Shown in pieces: positions 16,973 through 26,214 of a stretch of DNA of 64,000 bases (positions within the stretch are counted from its first letter, which is position 1; every line of letters begins with the position of its first letter). This DNA comes from Flavobacteriales bacterium. Its GTDB lineage: Bacteria > Bacteroidota > Bacteroidia > Flavobacteriales_F > PHOS-HE28. The notes under the pieces were generated by a model. The model was not told the DNA's origin, did no database searches, and saw nothing but the letters and a program-made list of their open reading frames with translations. The stretch is from NCBI GenBank assembly GCA_016719225.1, contig JADKAN010000001.1, forward strand, positions 310,001-374,000, read 5' to 3'. The position numbers and the translations under genes are program-made.

Positions 16973-17692
16973 TGGCTAAGCGGCACGCTCGGCAAGAAAA
17001 GAGCCAAAGCGGTGCAGCCGGGCGAATGTAGCCGCGGACGGGGAGATCGAAAGAAGCCAGCACGTCATCGCCAGACTTGAACCCTGATCCGGGATAAGCG
17101 TGGGGCAAGGGATTTCCCGCTACGGAGCGCGGCACCTTAACATCAACTGAGCAAGGTCGTCTTGCGGAGCCATTAGATCTTGCCGCTATTGGCGAGGGTG
17201 TCGGAACGTGCCAGTCATTTCAGCCCCCGCTCTGGAACTGTTCCTCGCGCAATTGGCGAGTGTCACGTGGGACCTTTGTTGAAGGGTTGAATTGAGCTCG
17301 CGTCAGTCTCCTTCCGTGAAGGTCTCCAAACCCTCCGATGCTGTTCATTCGTTAGCATGGTTCAGACTGGATATTACTGTGCAACCTACAAACTGCTGCG
17401 GTAAGCATCAGGTCTGCGGTGATCAGTTAATTGAGGAAATCCTGATCTCGTGTGTAGGTCCGGCCCGGAAGAAAGAGTTGTTATCGGAAGAGCCGAGAAG
17501 GTAGAAAGCTTCCACCACACGTTGGCTGAGGTAATGTCGCCCCCCCATCTCGCAACTGTCCCTCCCGCATTTGGCCAGGCTCACTTCTGAACCCGCATTC
17601 CCCGAGCTCAGCTATTTATCCAGGGCCAGCGTTCATCAGCCTCGTGCCCCGTCCCGGTTCATTGGCAAGAAGTAAGGCGAGCGGTGTACCCA
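16973..17692. other. Intergenic region without a recognisable gene
   Basis: About 720 bases between two minus-strand genes. The only plus-strand frame of note (17292-17504) has no domain and no support. Two loosely similar pyrimidine-rich stretches occur near 17224-17270 and 17538-17585, but they are too diverged to call a repeat. The stretch nearest 16973 should contain the promoter of the phosphorelay operon. No clear element was identified. Confidence 0.55.
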
Positions 17693-18919
17693 CTACTCCT
17701 CCTTCGGCGTGGCCATGCGCTGCCCGGCTGCTTCAAATCCTTTCCATCCATAGGCACCGGCAATGCTGTTCAGCAATTCCAGCAAGATCCGGCCATCATC
17801 GGAATTCACGAACATCACAGCGCCCTTTCCGTTGGAGGTGCCGGCCATGTAAAGGCCCAGGAAGCCCTTGTTGGAGGCATCGTGGAAGAAGTACGTTTCC
17901 CCGTTCCTGGTCTGTACGAACGTGCCCAAGGCCGCATGTTCATCGCCGTAGGGCGTTAGATGCAAGCGGGCCATGTGCTGGTCCAGCACCCGGGCCGACC
18001 GCCCCTGCACGGCCAATTGCATTTCGAGCACGTACTTGGCCAAGTCCTCCGGTGTGGTCCAGAGCCCGGCCGCCGCTTGCTCCGGATAGATGTAGTACTT
18101 GCCGGGAACTTCTTTTCCGTCGCTGCCATAGCCGGTCGCTAGGTCGTGGTCCTGGTCCGGCGTCGGGGGTTGGTCGTAAAAGCTCTGCGTCATGCCCAGT
18201 GGCCCAAGTACGTTCTCCGCCATGAATTGCGCATAAGGCAGCTTGCTCACATCCATCAGGAGTTGTTGCAGCACCAGCGTGCCTCCACCGGAATAGCTGG
18301 AGCTCGGACCGGGCGCGGTTTGCGAACGCACCGCACCCGTATTGGCCGGTGGCGTTCCGTTCAGGATGTCCGTAATGGACGGCAGTGCGCTCCCACGCTC
18401 GTAGCCCGGAAAACCGTAAATGGATACACCGGCGGTATGGCTCAGCAACTGCGCACTGGTGATGGGCTTGCCTTCGGATACGCTATCGTACGGGAATTTC
18501 CAGGTGGACAAATAGTCGTTGATGTCCGCATAGAGGTCCACGTCCCCCTGTTGGTAAAGACGTAGGATGCCCACTGCGTTCAGCGACTTGCTGATGGAGC
18601 CGGGTTCGAAACGCGTCCGGCTGGTCATTTCCCGTTGCTCGCCTAGGTCCGCATATCCGTAGCCCTTCGCCCACACGATCTGGAAGTCGTCGATAACGGC
18701 CACGCTTATTCCGTTCACGCCATAGAACCGCATCCGGTCCTGGATGGTGAAGGTGCTATCGTCCACCCCCTCGCCATGGAGGCCGTGTTCGACCTGCCGG
18801 ATCCGTTCCGCCACCTCGTTCGTGTCGTTCGTTTGTGCCGCGCCCGGACCCGTTAGCAGCAGAAGAAAGCAGAGCGGAAGGGATCGGTCCAAGGCGGAAG
18901 CGGTGGTGGTGCCGTTCAT
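17693..18919 (-). CDS. Secreted serine hydrolase, beta-lactamase/DD-peptidase fold (class C-like)
   Basis: A 408-residue exported hydrolase. The signal peptide (LPLCFLLLLTGPGAAQ) favours the start at 18919. The frame runs 68 codons further upstream, but that part is basic and without signal features. The catalytic S-x-x-K is seen in FEPGSISKSLNAVGIL, the second motif is YSGGG where class C enzymes have YxN, and the third region reads FFHDASNKGFLGL, the HxxxNxG form of esterase/peptidase-like members. It is therefore more likely an esterase or D-amino peptidase than a true beta-lactamase. Residue LLSHTAGVS is family-conserved. Substrate unknown. Monocistronic by spacing. Confidence 0.88.
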   Translation of the reverse strand: MNGTTTASALDRSLPLCFLLLLTGPGAAQTNDTNEVAERIRQVEHGLHGEGVDDSTFTIQDRMRFYGVNGISVAVIDDFQIVWAKGYGYADLGEQREMTSRTRFEPGSISKSLNAVGILRLYQQGDVDLYADINDYLSTWKFPYDSVSEGKPITSAQLLSHTAGVSIYGFPGYERGSALPSITDILNGTPPANTGAVRSQTAPGPSSSYSGGGTLVLQQLLMDVSKLPYAQFMAENVLGPLGMTQSFYDQPPTPDQDHDLATGYGSDGKEVPGKYYIYPEQAAAGLWTTPEDLAKYVLEMQLAVQGRSARVLDQHMARLHLTPYGDEHAALGTFVQTRNGETYFFHDASNKGFLGLYMAGTSNGKGAVMFVNSDDGRILLELLNSIAGAYGWKGFEAAGQRMATPKEE

Positions 18920-19286
18920 TGCGGAGTGGGGGGATACGGGGCGGGCGAGTAAGCGCCCACCGTAACCCGCAAAACTAATCCGGTCCTTGCCCCGCAGCAG
19001 ACCTCCGCCCTCTCCATTCTCCCTCCCGCTTAGGGCGAAAGTGCACTTGCGACCTTTCCAGAACCTCCAAATGGAGCGCGTGTGCATCTCTTTCCACTTG
19101 CTGTGGTGGTAAGCTTCGTTCAACTCATCTTGGCTGAGCTGCGGAAGTAGGTTGTGGAACTATCCACGCGCAGCGCATCGGCGTGTTCCAGGGAGGTGCT
19201 CAGCGTAAAGTCGCGTGTTTCGCGAGTGCCATGCTTCTGCTCAGCCTCCGGCCCTTCTCCACAATTGCCATTACGAACCCCAACCT
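18920..19286. other. Intergenic region between serine hydrolase and OmpA genes
   Basis: About 370 bases. It includes the upstream open extension of the hydrolase frame (to 19123) and ~160 bases of leader. I see no gene, terminator or clear promoter here. Confidence 0.5.
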
Positions 19287-21260
19287 TCACCGCCCCACCA
19301 CCTGCTCGATCTCGATCCGCCGTTCCATCGCCGCGCCCACACCATACACGGAATGCTGCAGGTCGTCCAAGCGATCGCTCACCGAGGCATCGGCGGTGCT
19401 TTTGCCGAAGGGTTGCGGCACCACCACCAGCCGGCCCCCGTTCGCGGCGTTGCCGTTGAGGTAGGGGACGAGCGCGCCGTGGTCCGTGCGTTCCAGGTAA
19501 TGCACCAGCGTGGCGATACGGCGCAGCGAGAGGTTCTTGTTGTAGTCGCTTTTGGCCAAAGGGCTGGCGTAGCCGCGCACCTGCAGGGTGATGTGCTGGC
19601 CTTCGTCCAGTGCCACCTTCAGCAGGCCCGTGAAGTCGTTGAGCTGTACATAGCCACGGTCCACTTGCTGCGCGAAGAAGGCGTCGATGGCGGAGGGGCC
19701 CGACGGGGTGGCCGCCCAGGCGGCATCGTATTCCGGCTTCTTGGCGCTGTAGCTGCGGTAGGTCCCGGCATAGTCCGCCGTGGTGGTGGTATCCCAGCTG
19801 CGCGGGTCGGGCTCGTCGTTGTGGAAGTAGAGGCGGATGGGCAGCTTTTCACGCAAGGAGGTGATGCGCTTCCATTGCGCGTCCGTCAGCGCGTCCGGGG
19901 GCGTTTCCTCCGGCAGCGGGGGCAGGGGCACCAAGACCCGTCGTGCGGCGATCTTCGCTACCTCCGTCGGATAGCTGAAACGGTATAGGTCGTTGCAGCA
20001 GGTGCTGCCTTTTTCCGCGAAGGAACCCGTGCGGTTGCTGGTGAGCCAGCCCGTTGCCGTTTCCGGGTAGTAGGCCGGATAGAGGTCGTTCGCGGGGCTG
20101 TTGAGCGGTGTTCCCACATTCACCGAAGCGGAGAAGCCACCCGTACCCAGCTGGCTTTTGAAAATGTCGTAACCGCCCAGCCCCGGTAGGAAATCCGAGC
20201 TGTACCACAATGTGTTAGTGGCGCTTATGTAGAAGGGGGCCGTCTCATTCCCCAGCGTGTTCACCGGGCCTTGTAGCGGTGCTGCATTGCTGGTCCGCGC
20301 GCCGTCCAGCGTGCAGCTCCAGAGGTCCATGTCCGTGCGTTCGCCGCTGTTCCGCTTCGTGTAGAACAGCGTTTGTACCCCGTTCAACAGGGCCACCATG
20401 GGCTGCGTGCAGCTCGCGCCGTCGGCGTGCATCACCTCTTGTGCAACGGCATCGGTGCGGCCTTGCTCTACGCCCCAAATGCTGAAGACGCCCGTGCCAT
20501 CATCACGACTGAAGTAGAACCATTTTCCATCCACGCTCCACGCGCTATTCGCGTTGTTGACCTGGGTGTTCACGTTGGCGTTCAAGGCTGCGGGCTCCTT
20601 CCATGCATCGCCGTTCTCCGTGCTGCGGAACACGCGGGCGTGGTAGTTCACGGTGTCCAGTACGGCGCCGTCTGCATTCGCTTCACCGCGCAGCGACGTG
20701 AAGTACAAGGCGCTGTCCGGCCCGGTGCGTGCGCCGAACTCGCTGTCGAAGCTGTTCACCGGCATGGGCAGATGCGCTACCAGTACGGAGGTATCGGGCG
20801 CGGCGAGCATCGCTTTTGCCAAGCGGCAACCTTCCAGCCCGTTGTCCGCGCGTTGCGCCACCCAGCTCTCTTTTTTCCGTTCCTTTTGCTTCACCTTGGC
20901 CCAGGTGATCGCGGCTGCATCGTACTGCCCGCTGCACATCTGCATTTCCGCCAGCCAATGCCATGCTTCGCGGTGCCGGCCCGCGCGGTCCTTGCTGGCC
21001 ACCTTCTCGTAAAAGAGAGACGCTTCGCCGTATTGGTTGCTCAGGCGGCAGGCCTCGGCGTACTTCCACTGCGTTTCCAAAATGCCGGGCTGTGCCTGCA
21101 AGGCTTCGCCGTAGTAGCGCGATGCGCCGTAGGCATCGTCCACCGCCAAGGCGCGGTCGCCCCAGGTGATGAACTGCTCCGCACTTTGCGCCTGCACGTG
21201 CAGGGGCAGCCAACAAAGCAGCACGGCCCAACAGAGTATCTTGAAGTTGCGTTGCGCCAT
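19287..21260 (-). CDS. OmpA-family protein with TPR-like and PD40 repeats (module 1)
   Basis: A 657-residue exported protein. Signal peptide WAVLLCWLPLHVQAQ, then TPR-like helices (about 25-150: FITWGDRALAVDDAYGASRY, EASLFYEKVA), then a PD40 beta-propeller region (SEFGARTGPDSALYFTSLRG, SAWSVDGKWFYFSRDDGTG, LWYSSDFLPGLGGYDIFKS), and a C-terminal OmpA-like peptidoglycan-binding domain in diverged form (LQVRGYASPLAKSDYNKNLSLRRI). The architecture resembles PorE-type T9SS accessory proteins, which link the outer membrane to peptidoglycan. The start at 21260 shares one base with the PorP stop (TAATG), so translation is coupled. Starts further upstream would lie inside the PorP gene and are rejected. 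Confidence 0.88.
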   Translation of the reverse strand: MAQRNFKILCWAVLLCWLPLHVQAQSAEQFITWGDRALAVDDAYGASRYYGEALQAQPGILETQWKYAEACRLSNQYGEASLFYEKVASKDRAGRHREAWHWLAEMQMCSGQYDAAAITWAKVKQKERKKESWVAQRADNGLEGCRLAKAMLAAPDTSVLVAHLPMPVNSFDSEFGARTGPDSALYFTSLRGEANADGAVLDTVNYHARVFRSTENGDAWKEPAALNANVNTQVNNANSAWSVDGKWFYFSRDDGTGVFSIWGVEQGRTDAVAQEVMHADGASCTQPMVALLNGVQTLFYTKRNSGERTDMDLWSCTLDGARTSNAAPLQGPVNTLGNETAPFYISATNTLWYSSDFLPGLGGYDIFKSQLGTGGFSASVNVGTPLNSPANDLYPAYYPETATGWLTSNRTGSFAEKGSTCCNDLYRFSYPTEVAKIAARRVLVPLPPLPEETPPDALTDAQWKRITSLREKLPIRLYFHNDEPDPRSWDTTTTADYAGTYRSYSAKKPEYDAAWAATPSGPSAIDAFFAQQVDRGYVQLNDFTGLLKVALDEGQHITLQVRGYASPLAKSDYNKNLSLRRIATLVHYLERTDHGALVPYLNGNAANGGRLVVVPQPFGKSTADASVSDRLDDLQHSVYGVGAAMERRIEIEQVVGR

Positions 21261-22597
21261 TACATCTGCGTCGGACATGCCTTGAAACGCACGGGCACGG
21301 CGGGTTTCCGGCGGAAGATCTTCACGGCGGTCACCTCGATACCGCCCCGGTTGCGGCTGGCGGGTTCCAAGCGGCTCATGTTGATGTCGTAGCTCAGCCC
21401 GAAGGTCCAATCATCGTGCTCCAATCCGGCATACACGTAGCCAGCATCCTTGGCGCGTAGGAAGAGCCCGCCTTGCACGGCGCGTACCAAGCCCCAACGG
21501 TCCAGCAGGATGTAGCGGACCGTGGCGCCGAGGTCCAGTTCGCGGAATTTGCCTTGCGCCTGCCACTGCAGTTCGGGCAGCACATCGACCTTCTCGCTCA
21601 CCGGCAGTTGCGCACTGGCATGGACCAAGCTGCGCAGATCGAGCGGTGATGCAGCGCCGTCGAAGAGCGAAGCGTTCGGTGCCGTGAGGTTGAAGAAGGC
21701 GAGACCTGCGGTGAATTTCCGCCGGGCCTCGGGCGTGTATGCATAGCCGATGCCCGCGTGCAGGTCCGCGTGGCCGCGAGCGCTGCGCGTGAACTGTTCG
21801 CCGGTAACGAGGGAGGCATCGTAGGTGAATCCGTTGTACTGCGCATCGAAGCGCAGCGCATTGTAGTCGATGCTGGTGTTGGTATAACCCGCTTGCACGC
21901 CGAAGGTGAGCGCCTGGTCTTTTTCCGCGCCGAAGCGTTCCGTCCAACTGGCACCGAGGTCCGCGTGGAAGGTGTGCAGCCGCGAGGTACCGGCCATGTC
22001 GTTGTAGATCCAAGCGCCCAGACCGAGACCGTCCACGCCCATGAAATGCGCCGCATCCCCACCGATGCCGAAGGTGCTGTACGGTGTGGTGACGCTCCGC
22101 CATTGCTGCCGGTAGATCGCGCCCATCCGATAGTCGCCAGTGAACTGCCCGATGTTGGCGGGGCTTTGCGCATACGGCGCGTTGAAGAATTGCGAGAAGT
22201 GGATGTCCTGGGCGTGCAGGGTGCCGCTGGTGAATGAAGCCATAAGCCCTAAGCCATAAGCCATAAGCTTGAGTGACGGAGTCGCTGGCTGGCAGCTTGC
22301 AGCTTGGAGCTTGGAGCTTGCAGCTTGAAGCCCTAAGCCATAAGCCTTAAGCTTAAGCGACGGAGTTGCAGGCTGGCGGCTTGCATCATGTTGCTTGTAG
22401 CTTGCAGCTTGGAGCTTGAAGCTTGCAGCTTGAAGCCATAAGCCATAAGCCATAAGCTTGAGTGACGGAGTCGCTGGCTGGCGGCTTGCCGCTTGTAGCT
22501 TGTAGCTTGAAGCTTGCAGCTTGCGGCTAAAGGCTTTCAGCTTGAGGCTTGCAGCTTGGAGCTTGCGGCTAAAGGCTTGTAGCTGCATTCCCCTCAT
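21260..22597 (-). CDS. PorP/SprF-family outer-membrane protein with repeat-encoded N-terminal leader (module 1)
   Basis: The C-terminal ~315 residues are a normal PorP/SprF beta-barrel starting DIHFSQFFNAPYAQSPANIG; the family binds T9SS type B cargo at the outer membrane. The first ~120 residues are unlike any family member: LQAAS, SLKLMAYGL and PATPSLKL motifs translated from a heptanucleotide array. The ATG at 22597 overlaps the cargo stop (ATGA), which argues that translation begins there by coupling. The alternative ATG at 22264 gives a 19-residue leader (MAYGLGLMASFTSGTLHAQ) that is short, lacks basic residues and is itself partly repeat-derived. Either way the signal peptide has been remodelled by the repeat. 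The barrel part looks complete. Confidence 0.82.
   Translation of the reverse strand: MRGMQLQAFSRKLQAASLKLKAFSRKLQASSYKLQAASRQPATPSLKLMAYGLWLQAASFKLQAASYKQHDASRQPATPSLKLKAYGLGLQAASSKLQAASCQPATPSLKLMAYGLGLMASFTSGTLHAQDIHFSQFFNAPYAQSPANIGQFTGDYRMGAIYRQQWRSVTTPYSTFGIGGDAAHFMGVDGLGLGAWIYNDMAGTSRLHTFHADLGASWTERFGAEKDQALTFGVQAGYTNTSIDYNALRFDAQYNGFTYDASLVTGEQFTRSARGHADLHAGIGYAYTPEARRKFTAGLAFFNLTAPNASLFDGAASPLDLRSLVHASAQLPVSEKVDVLPELQWQAQGKFRELDLGATVRYILLDRWGLVRAVQGGLFLRAKDAGYVYAGLEHDDWTFGLSYDINMSRLEPASRNRGGIEVTAVKIFRRKPAVPVRFKACPTQM
22238..22587. repeat. Heptanucleotide array (AGC-YYRN type) inside the PorP leader
   Basis: About 350 bases built of 7-bp units such as AGCTTGC, AGCTTGG, AGCTTGA, AGCCATA and AGCCCTA (plus strand). 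A 21-bp non-heptad block starting G[TC]GACGGAGT occurs three times, at 22273, 22357 and 22462. The intervals are 84 and 105 bases, both multiples of 21, so each copy sits in the same codon phase on the minus strand and codes the same peptide motif (PATPSLKL). The array is open for its full length in the PorP frame. Confidence 0.93.
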
Positions 22598-25500
22598 CGG
22601 ATCACGGTTACGTTCCCTTTGGTGAAGAACTCCTGGCCGTCCTTACATCCCACTTTCAGCCAATACACGAACACCGCCGGGTCCACGGGCTTCCCTTTGT
22701 AGTCGCCATCCCAGCCTTGTTTTTGATCGGTGGTACGGAATACGGTCTCCCCCCAGCGGTCAAAGACATGGAAGTCCAGGGACGCGATGTTCAGCCCGCG
22801 GACAAAGAGCACATCGTTGCTGCCATCGCCGTTGGGAGTAAAGGCATCGGGCACGAAGATGTCAGGATCGTTGCACAACACTTCGTGCACTTTCACGAAC
22901 ACCGAATCCATGCTGGAGCAGATACCGTCACTCACGGTGAGGTAGAACATGGTGGAAGTGTTGATCACCGCCGTTGGCGAAGCGCTCGTTGGGTCGCTTA
23001 CTGCGCCAGCAGGTTGCCATTGGTACGTGACCCCCGTGGTCGGCGTGCCTTGTAGCTGCACGGTGGTACCCGGCAACACAACGGCCTGGTCCGCGCTGGC
23101 GGTCACACTCGTGCCGCTGATCAAGCCAACTTGGACCAAGGCACTATCCGTCCAAAAGCACCCCGTGGAACTGGTTACGGATGCGGTGAAGAACGTGGCT
23201 TCGCTGGGGCTTACATCGATCTGCGCGGTTCCTTGTCCGGCATCGATCAACGCTGCGGGCGACCATACAATGGTAGAACCTGCGTCAATGCCAGAGAGGG
23301 AGAGCGTGGCGCTACCGTCCATACAAATGGAAACGTCCGGCGAGATGGATGCATTCACCAAGGAAGTTGAGATACTCACATTGCCGGTGGAAACGCAAGC
23401 GCCCGGTGCGGTGGCACGGACGTAATACGTTCCGGCGGTCACCGGTTGAAGTAGCGCAGTACTATCTGCCGTGCTAACATTCAACATGTCGCCGAAACCG
23501 GGGCTGGTGCTCCACATCCATTGGGATGCTTGGCCGTTGGCCGATGCCGATAGCAGAAGCGATGCTGACGGTCCGCACAGCACGGTGTCGGGCATCACCA
23601 CCAGGGGCGGGGCTGCATTCAGTACGGTGATCGTGATGTTCGCCGAGTCCGCCGTGTTGCAGGCCGTGGGACTGGACGCGACCAACGTTACGGTATACGT
23701 GCCCGGGGAAGTGTATGTATGCGTGGGCGTGGTTTGCGTGGAGGTGCCACCGTCCCCGAAGTTCCAACTGTAGGAAGTGCCCAAGTAGCTGGTATTGTTG
23801 AAAACGATCGGTCCATTAGCGCACAAGGGGCCATTCGCAGCCAACCCCGCGATCACCAACGGGGCCTCAAAGTCGAACTTGAAAACGCCGAGGTTGCAGT
23901 TGAAGGAGTTGTTGGTGCTGCTCCAAGCGCCCGGTGTGGTGGGGAAGTCATCATGGTTGCCGCAGCCCGCGCATACCGCGCCATAGACGCGTCCGCGCCG
24001 GTCGAAGCGGCTGGTGCCACCGTCCACGTGCTCGTCGCTTTGGTTGCCGCCGAAGTACGTGGCGTAGGAGAGGGAGCTCATATCGATGTCGAACACGGCC
24101 AAGTAGAAGTCCTGGCCGTCCGTCGTGCTCTGGTAAGCATCACTGGTAACGGGAAGGCCCGTGGTGGTGAGCGCCACGTAGATGTTGCTGCCCCAGCCGC
24201 TGATGTAGATCTTGTCGCAATAATCCACCAGGAAGGCCGTGGGGGAGATGTTGGGCATCCCAACGCCGGGTCCGGAAGTCGCACCCACGCGGGAACTCCA
24301 AAGCACGGTGCTCAGGTCGTGATCGAACTTCGCCAGCAACTGTCCGCCGGTGCTCACGGAATACGATGCGTTGGAGATGAGCTGGCCGGTGGGCGCAGCG
24401 GTCTGCCCGAACACGTAGACGTTGTCCGCATCGTCCAGGTCCACGAAGTAGAACTGGTCGTAACCCGTGCTGCCGTAATAGCTGCTGGCCAGCAGGATGC
24501 TTCCGTCCGGGCTGAAGGAGGCCACGAAGGCATCGGCCTGTCCGCCGTTGTTGTTCTGCCCAACGGCAGTGGGCGTTACAGGAAGGTCCGTGGAATTGGT
24601 GCCGCCGGCGATGAAGATGTTGCCGCCGCTGTCCTGCTCCAGTGAATAGGCCGCATCCGCTCCGCTACCGCCGAAATAGGTGCTCCACTCCAGGATGCTG
24701 AGCGACGGGTCGAGTTCGAACAACACGGCATCGTGCGAGCCGCTAGCCAGCGCCATCTGGTACGCGCCGACGGTGACCGGGAAGTTGGTGCTTTGCGTGC
24801 AGCTTGCCACCAGGATGTTGCCCGTGGGCGTTATTTCAACTTCGCCGCGCATTTCGTCGGCATAGTTGTATTTCAACCCCACCGCGCTGTTGATGCCATC
24901 GTTCGCACTTCCGCCGACGTAGGTGCTGGCGAGCAACTGCGAACCGTCGGCGCTGAGCCGGGACAGGATCATGTCCGTGCCGTTGGGATAAGTGGTGCCG
25001 ATGCCTTGCGGACTGAAAGCAGTACCTCCGCCGAAAACACTTTGCAAGGCCCCGGTGGACGTGGGGAAATTCGCGGAGCCGGTGGTGCCCAGCACGATCA
25101 GTTCATTGGCGTTGTTCACGATCAAGCTGTGCGGCAGGTCGTCGCCACTGCCACCGAGGAAAGTGCTCCAGATCAAAAAGTGGCCCGTGGTGTCCCACTT
25201 GGTCAACGCGATATCCGTGCCGGTCGTTCCGCCACCGACCCCTCCATTCCATGTGACGTCATAAGCGCCCACGGTCGTGGGATAGCCTTGGCCGAAGGCG
25301 CTGCTTCCGGAATACAGGAAGCCATCCTGATCGAAGGTGGCGGAATAGCCGAAGTTGTCGCTGGTGCTCCCGGAATAGCTGGCGAAGTTGAGCACGGGGT
25401 CGATCACCAGCTCCACGGCAGGGTCATAAGGGCCGAGATGAAAGCCAACTTCCTTTCCTTTCAACGTGTAGCGGCATTCCACCGGGAACTCATGGCCGTC

Positions 25501-26115
25501 GCGCATCTGGTAGGCCAAGGGAACCCGCTCTTCCAGATCGCCGAGCGACGTTCTAATGACCAGCACGCCATTGCGCAGCTCGATCCCTTCGGCACCTTCG
25601 TATGTGAAGCGCACCACGCGCGGATCCATGCCCGCCGCGACGATGAGGTCGTACTTCAGCACCTCGCCGCCGCGCCGGAACCGCAGGTCCACACCGGGGT
25701 ATAATCCCTGTTGCATAACCGCCGCGAAGGAATGGGCATTGCCCGCCCACTTGGTCCTGTCGTTACCGATGAAGAAGTTGTAGGCACCCTGCTGAACGCC
25801 GATCCCCTCGCTATGCGCCGGACCGTTGGACCCGATGAACTTCAGCCGCAAGGCATGGTGTTTGACCGTCCGTGATGCGGATGGATCGAGATCCGCAGTG
25901 TTGCCCGCGTGCCATTTGGTCATGGCGGCGGCGTCGTAACGATCGATCAGCAGCGAGCCGTTTTCGCACCATAGCACGGCTCCATCCACTTCCGCCCGGA
26001 AGGTTACCGCCTCCGGCCATTGGCCCCGGTTCTCAACAAAGCGCAGTGGGGATTGCCCGCGTGCCCCCAAAGCGCAGGAACCCGCTAAGAACAGCAGTAA
26101 TAGAGGACGGACCAT
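22594..26115 (-). CDS. T9SS type B cargo: DUF7948/SBBP-repeat adhesin-like protein with PKD domain (module 1)
   Basis: A 1173-residue secreted protein. Signal peptide VRPLLLLFLAGSCALGARGQ; the start at 26115 is chosen over a Met 20 codons upstream because it opens this peptide. The N-terminal domain starts FVENRGQWPEAV (DUF7948 type), followed by SBBP-type beta-propeller repeats (STYFGGSGADAAYSLEQDSG, ATYFGGNQSDEHVDGG), a PKD domain near 790-860 (SWNFGDGGTSTQTTPTHTY), further Ig-like folds and a type B (gliding-motility) C-terminal domain: FVPDAFTPNGDGSNDVLFVRG, FHVFDRWGETVF, WDGDYKGKPVDPAVFVYWL. Type B cargo needs a PorP/SprF partner, which is the next gene (ATGA overlap). Confidence 0.93.
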   Translation of the reverse strand: MVRPLLLLFLAGSCALGARGQSPLRFVENRGQWPEAVTFRAEVDGAVLWCENGSLLIDRYDAAAMTKWHAGNTADLDPSASRTVKHHALRLKFIGSNGPAHSEGIGVQQGAYNFFIGNDRTKWAGNAHSFAAVMQQGLYPGVDLRFRRGGEVLKYDLIVAAGMDPRVVRFTYEGAEGIELRNGVLVIRTSLGDLEERVPLAYQMRDGHEFPVECRYTLKGKEVGFHLGPYDPAVELVIDPVLNFASYSGSTSDNFGYSATFDQDGFLYSGSSAFGQGYPTTVGAYDVTWNGGVGGGTTGTDIALTKWDTTGHFLIWSTFLGGSGDDLPHSLIVNNANELIVLGTTGSANFPTSTGALQSVFGGGTAFSPQGIGTTYPNGTDMILSRLSADGSQLLASTYVGGSANDGINSAVGLKYNYADEMRGEVEITPTGNILVASCTQSTNFPVTVGAYQMALASGSHDAVLFELDPSLSILEWSTYFGGSGADAAYSLEQDSGGNIFIAGGTNSTDLPVTPTAVGQNNNGGQADAFVASFSPDGSILLASSYYGSTGYDQFYFVDLDDADNVYVFGQTAAPTGQLISNASYSVSTGGQLLAKFDHDLSTVLWSSRVGATSGPGVGMPNISPTAFLVDYCDKIYISGWGSNIYVALTTTGLPVTSDAYQSTTDGQDFYLAVFDIDMSSLSYATYFGGNQSDEHVDGGTSRFDRRGRVYGAVCAGCGNHDDFPTTPGAWSSTNNSFNCNLGVFKFDFEAPLVIAGLAANGPLCANGPIVFNNTSYLGTSYSWNFGDGGTSTQTTPTHTYTSPGTYTVTLVASSPTACNTADSANITITVLNAAPPLVVMPDTVLCGPSASLLLSASANGQASQWMWSTSPGFGDMLNVSTADSTALLQPVTAGTYYVRATAPGACVSTGNVSISTSLVNASISPDVSICMDGSATLSLSGIDAGSTIVWSPAALIDAGQGTAQIDVSPSEATFFTASVTSSTGCFWTDSALVQVGLISGTSVTASADQAVVLPGTTVQLQGTPTTGVTYQWQPAGAVSDPTSASPTAVINTSTMFYLTVSDGICSSMDSVFVKVHEVLCNDPDIFVPDAFTPNGDGSNDVLFVRGLNIASLDFHVFDRWGETVFRTTDQKQGWDGDYKGKPVDPAVFVYWLKVGCKDGQEFFTKGNVTVIR

Positions 26116-26214
26116 AGTGCGTTGGCAGCCACCAATGTAGCGATGATCAGGCACATGGCCGCCCAGCGTGTTCACCTGTCGCCGACAGTGCTTGGCCGTA
26201 GGCCAGCGGAGCGA

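Noticed and set aside
17224..17585. Two similar pyrimidine-rich stretches, and a similar one near 5905-5945, as a dispersed repeat
   Set aside because: Shared core is only ~10-12 bases with poor flanks.
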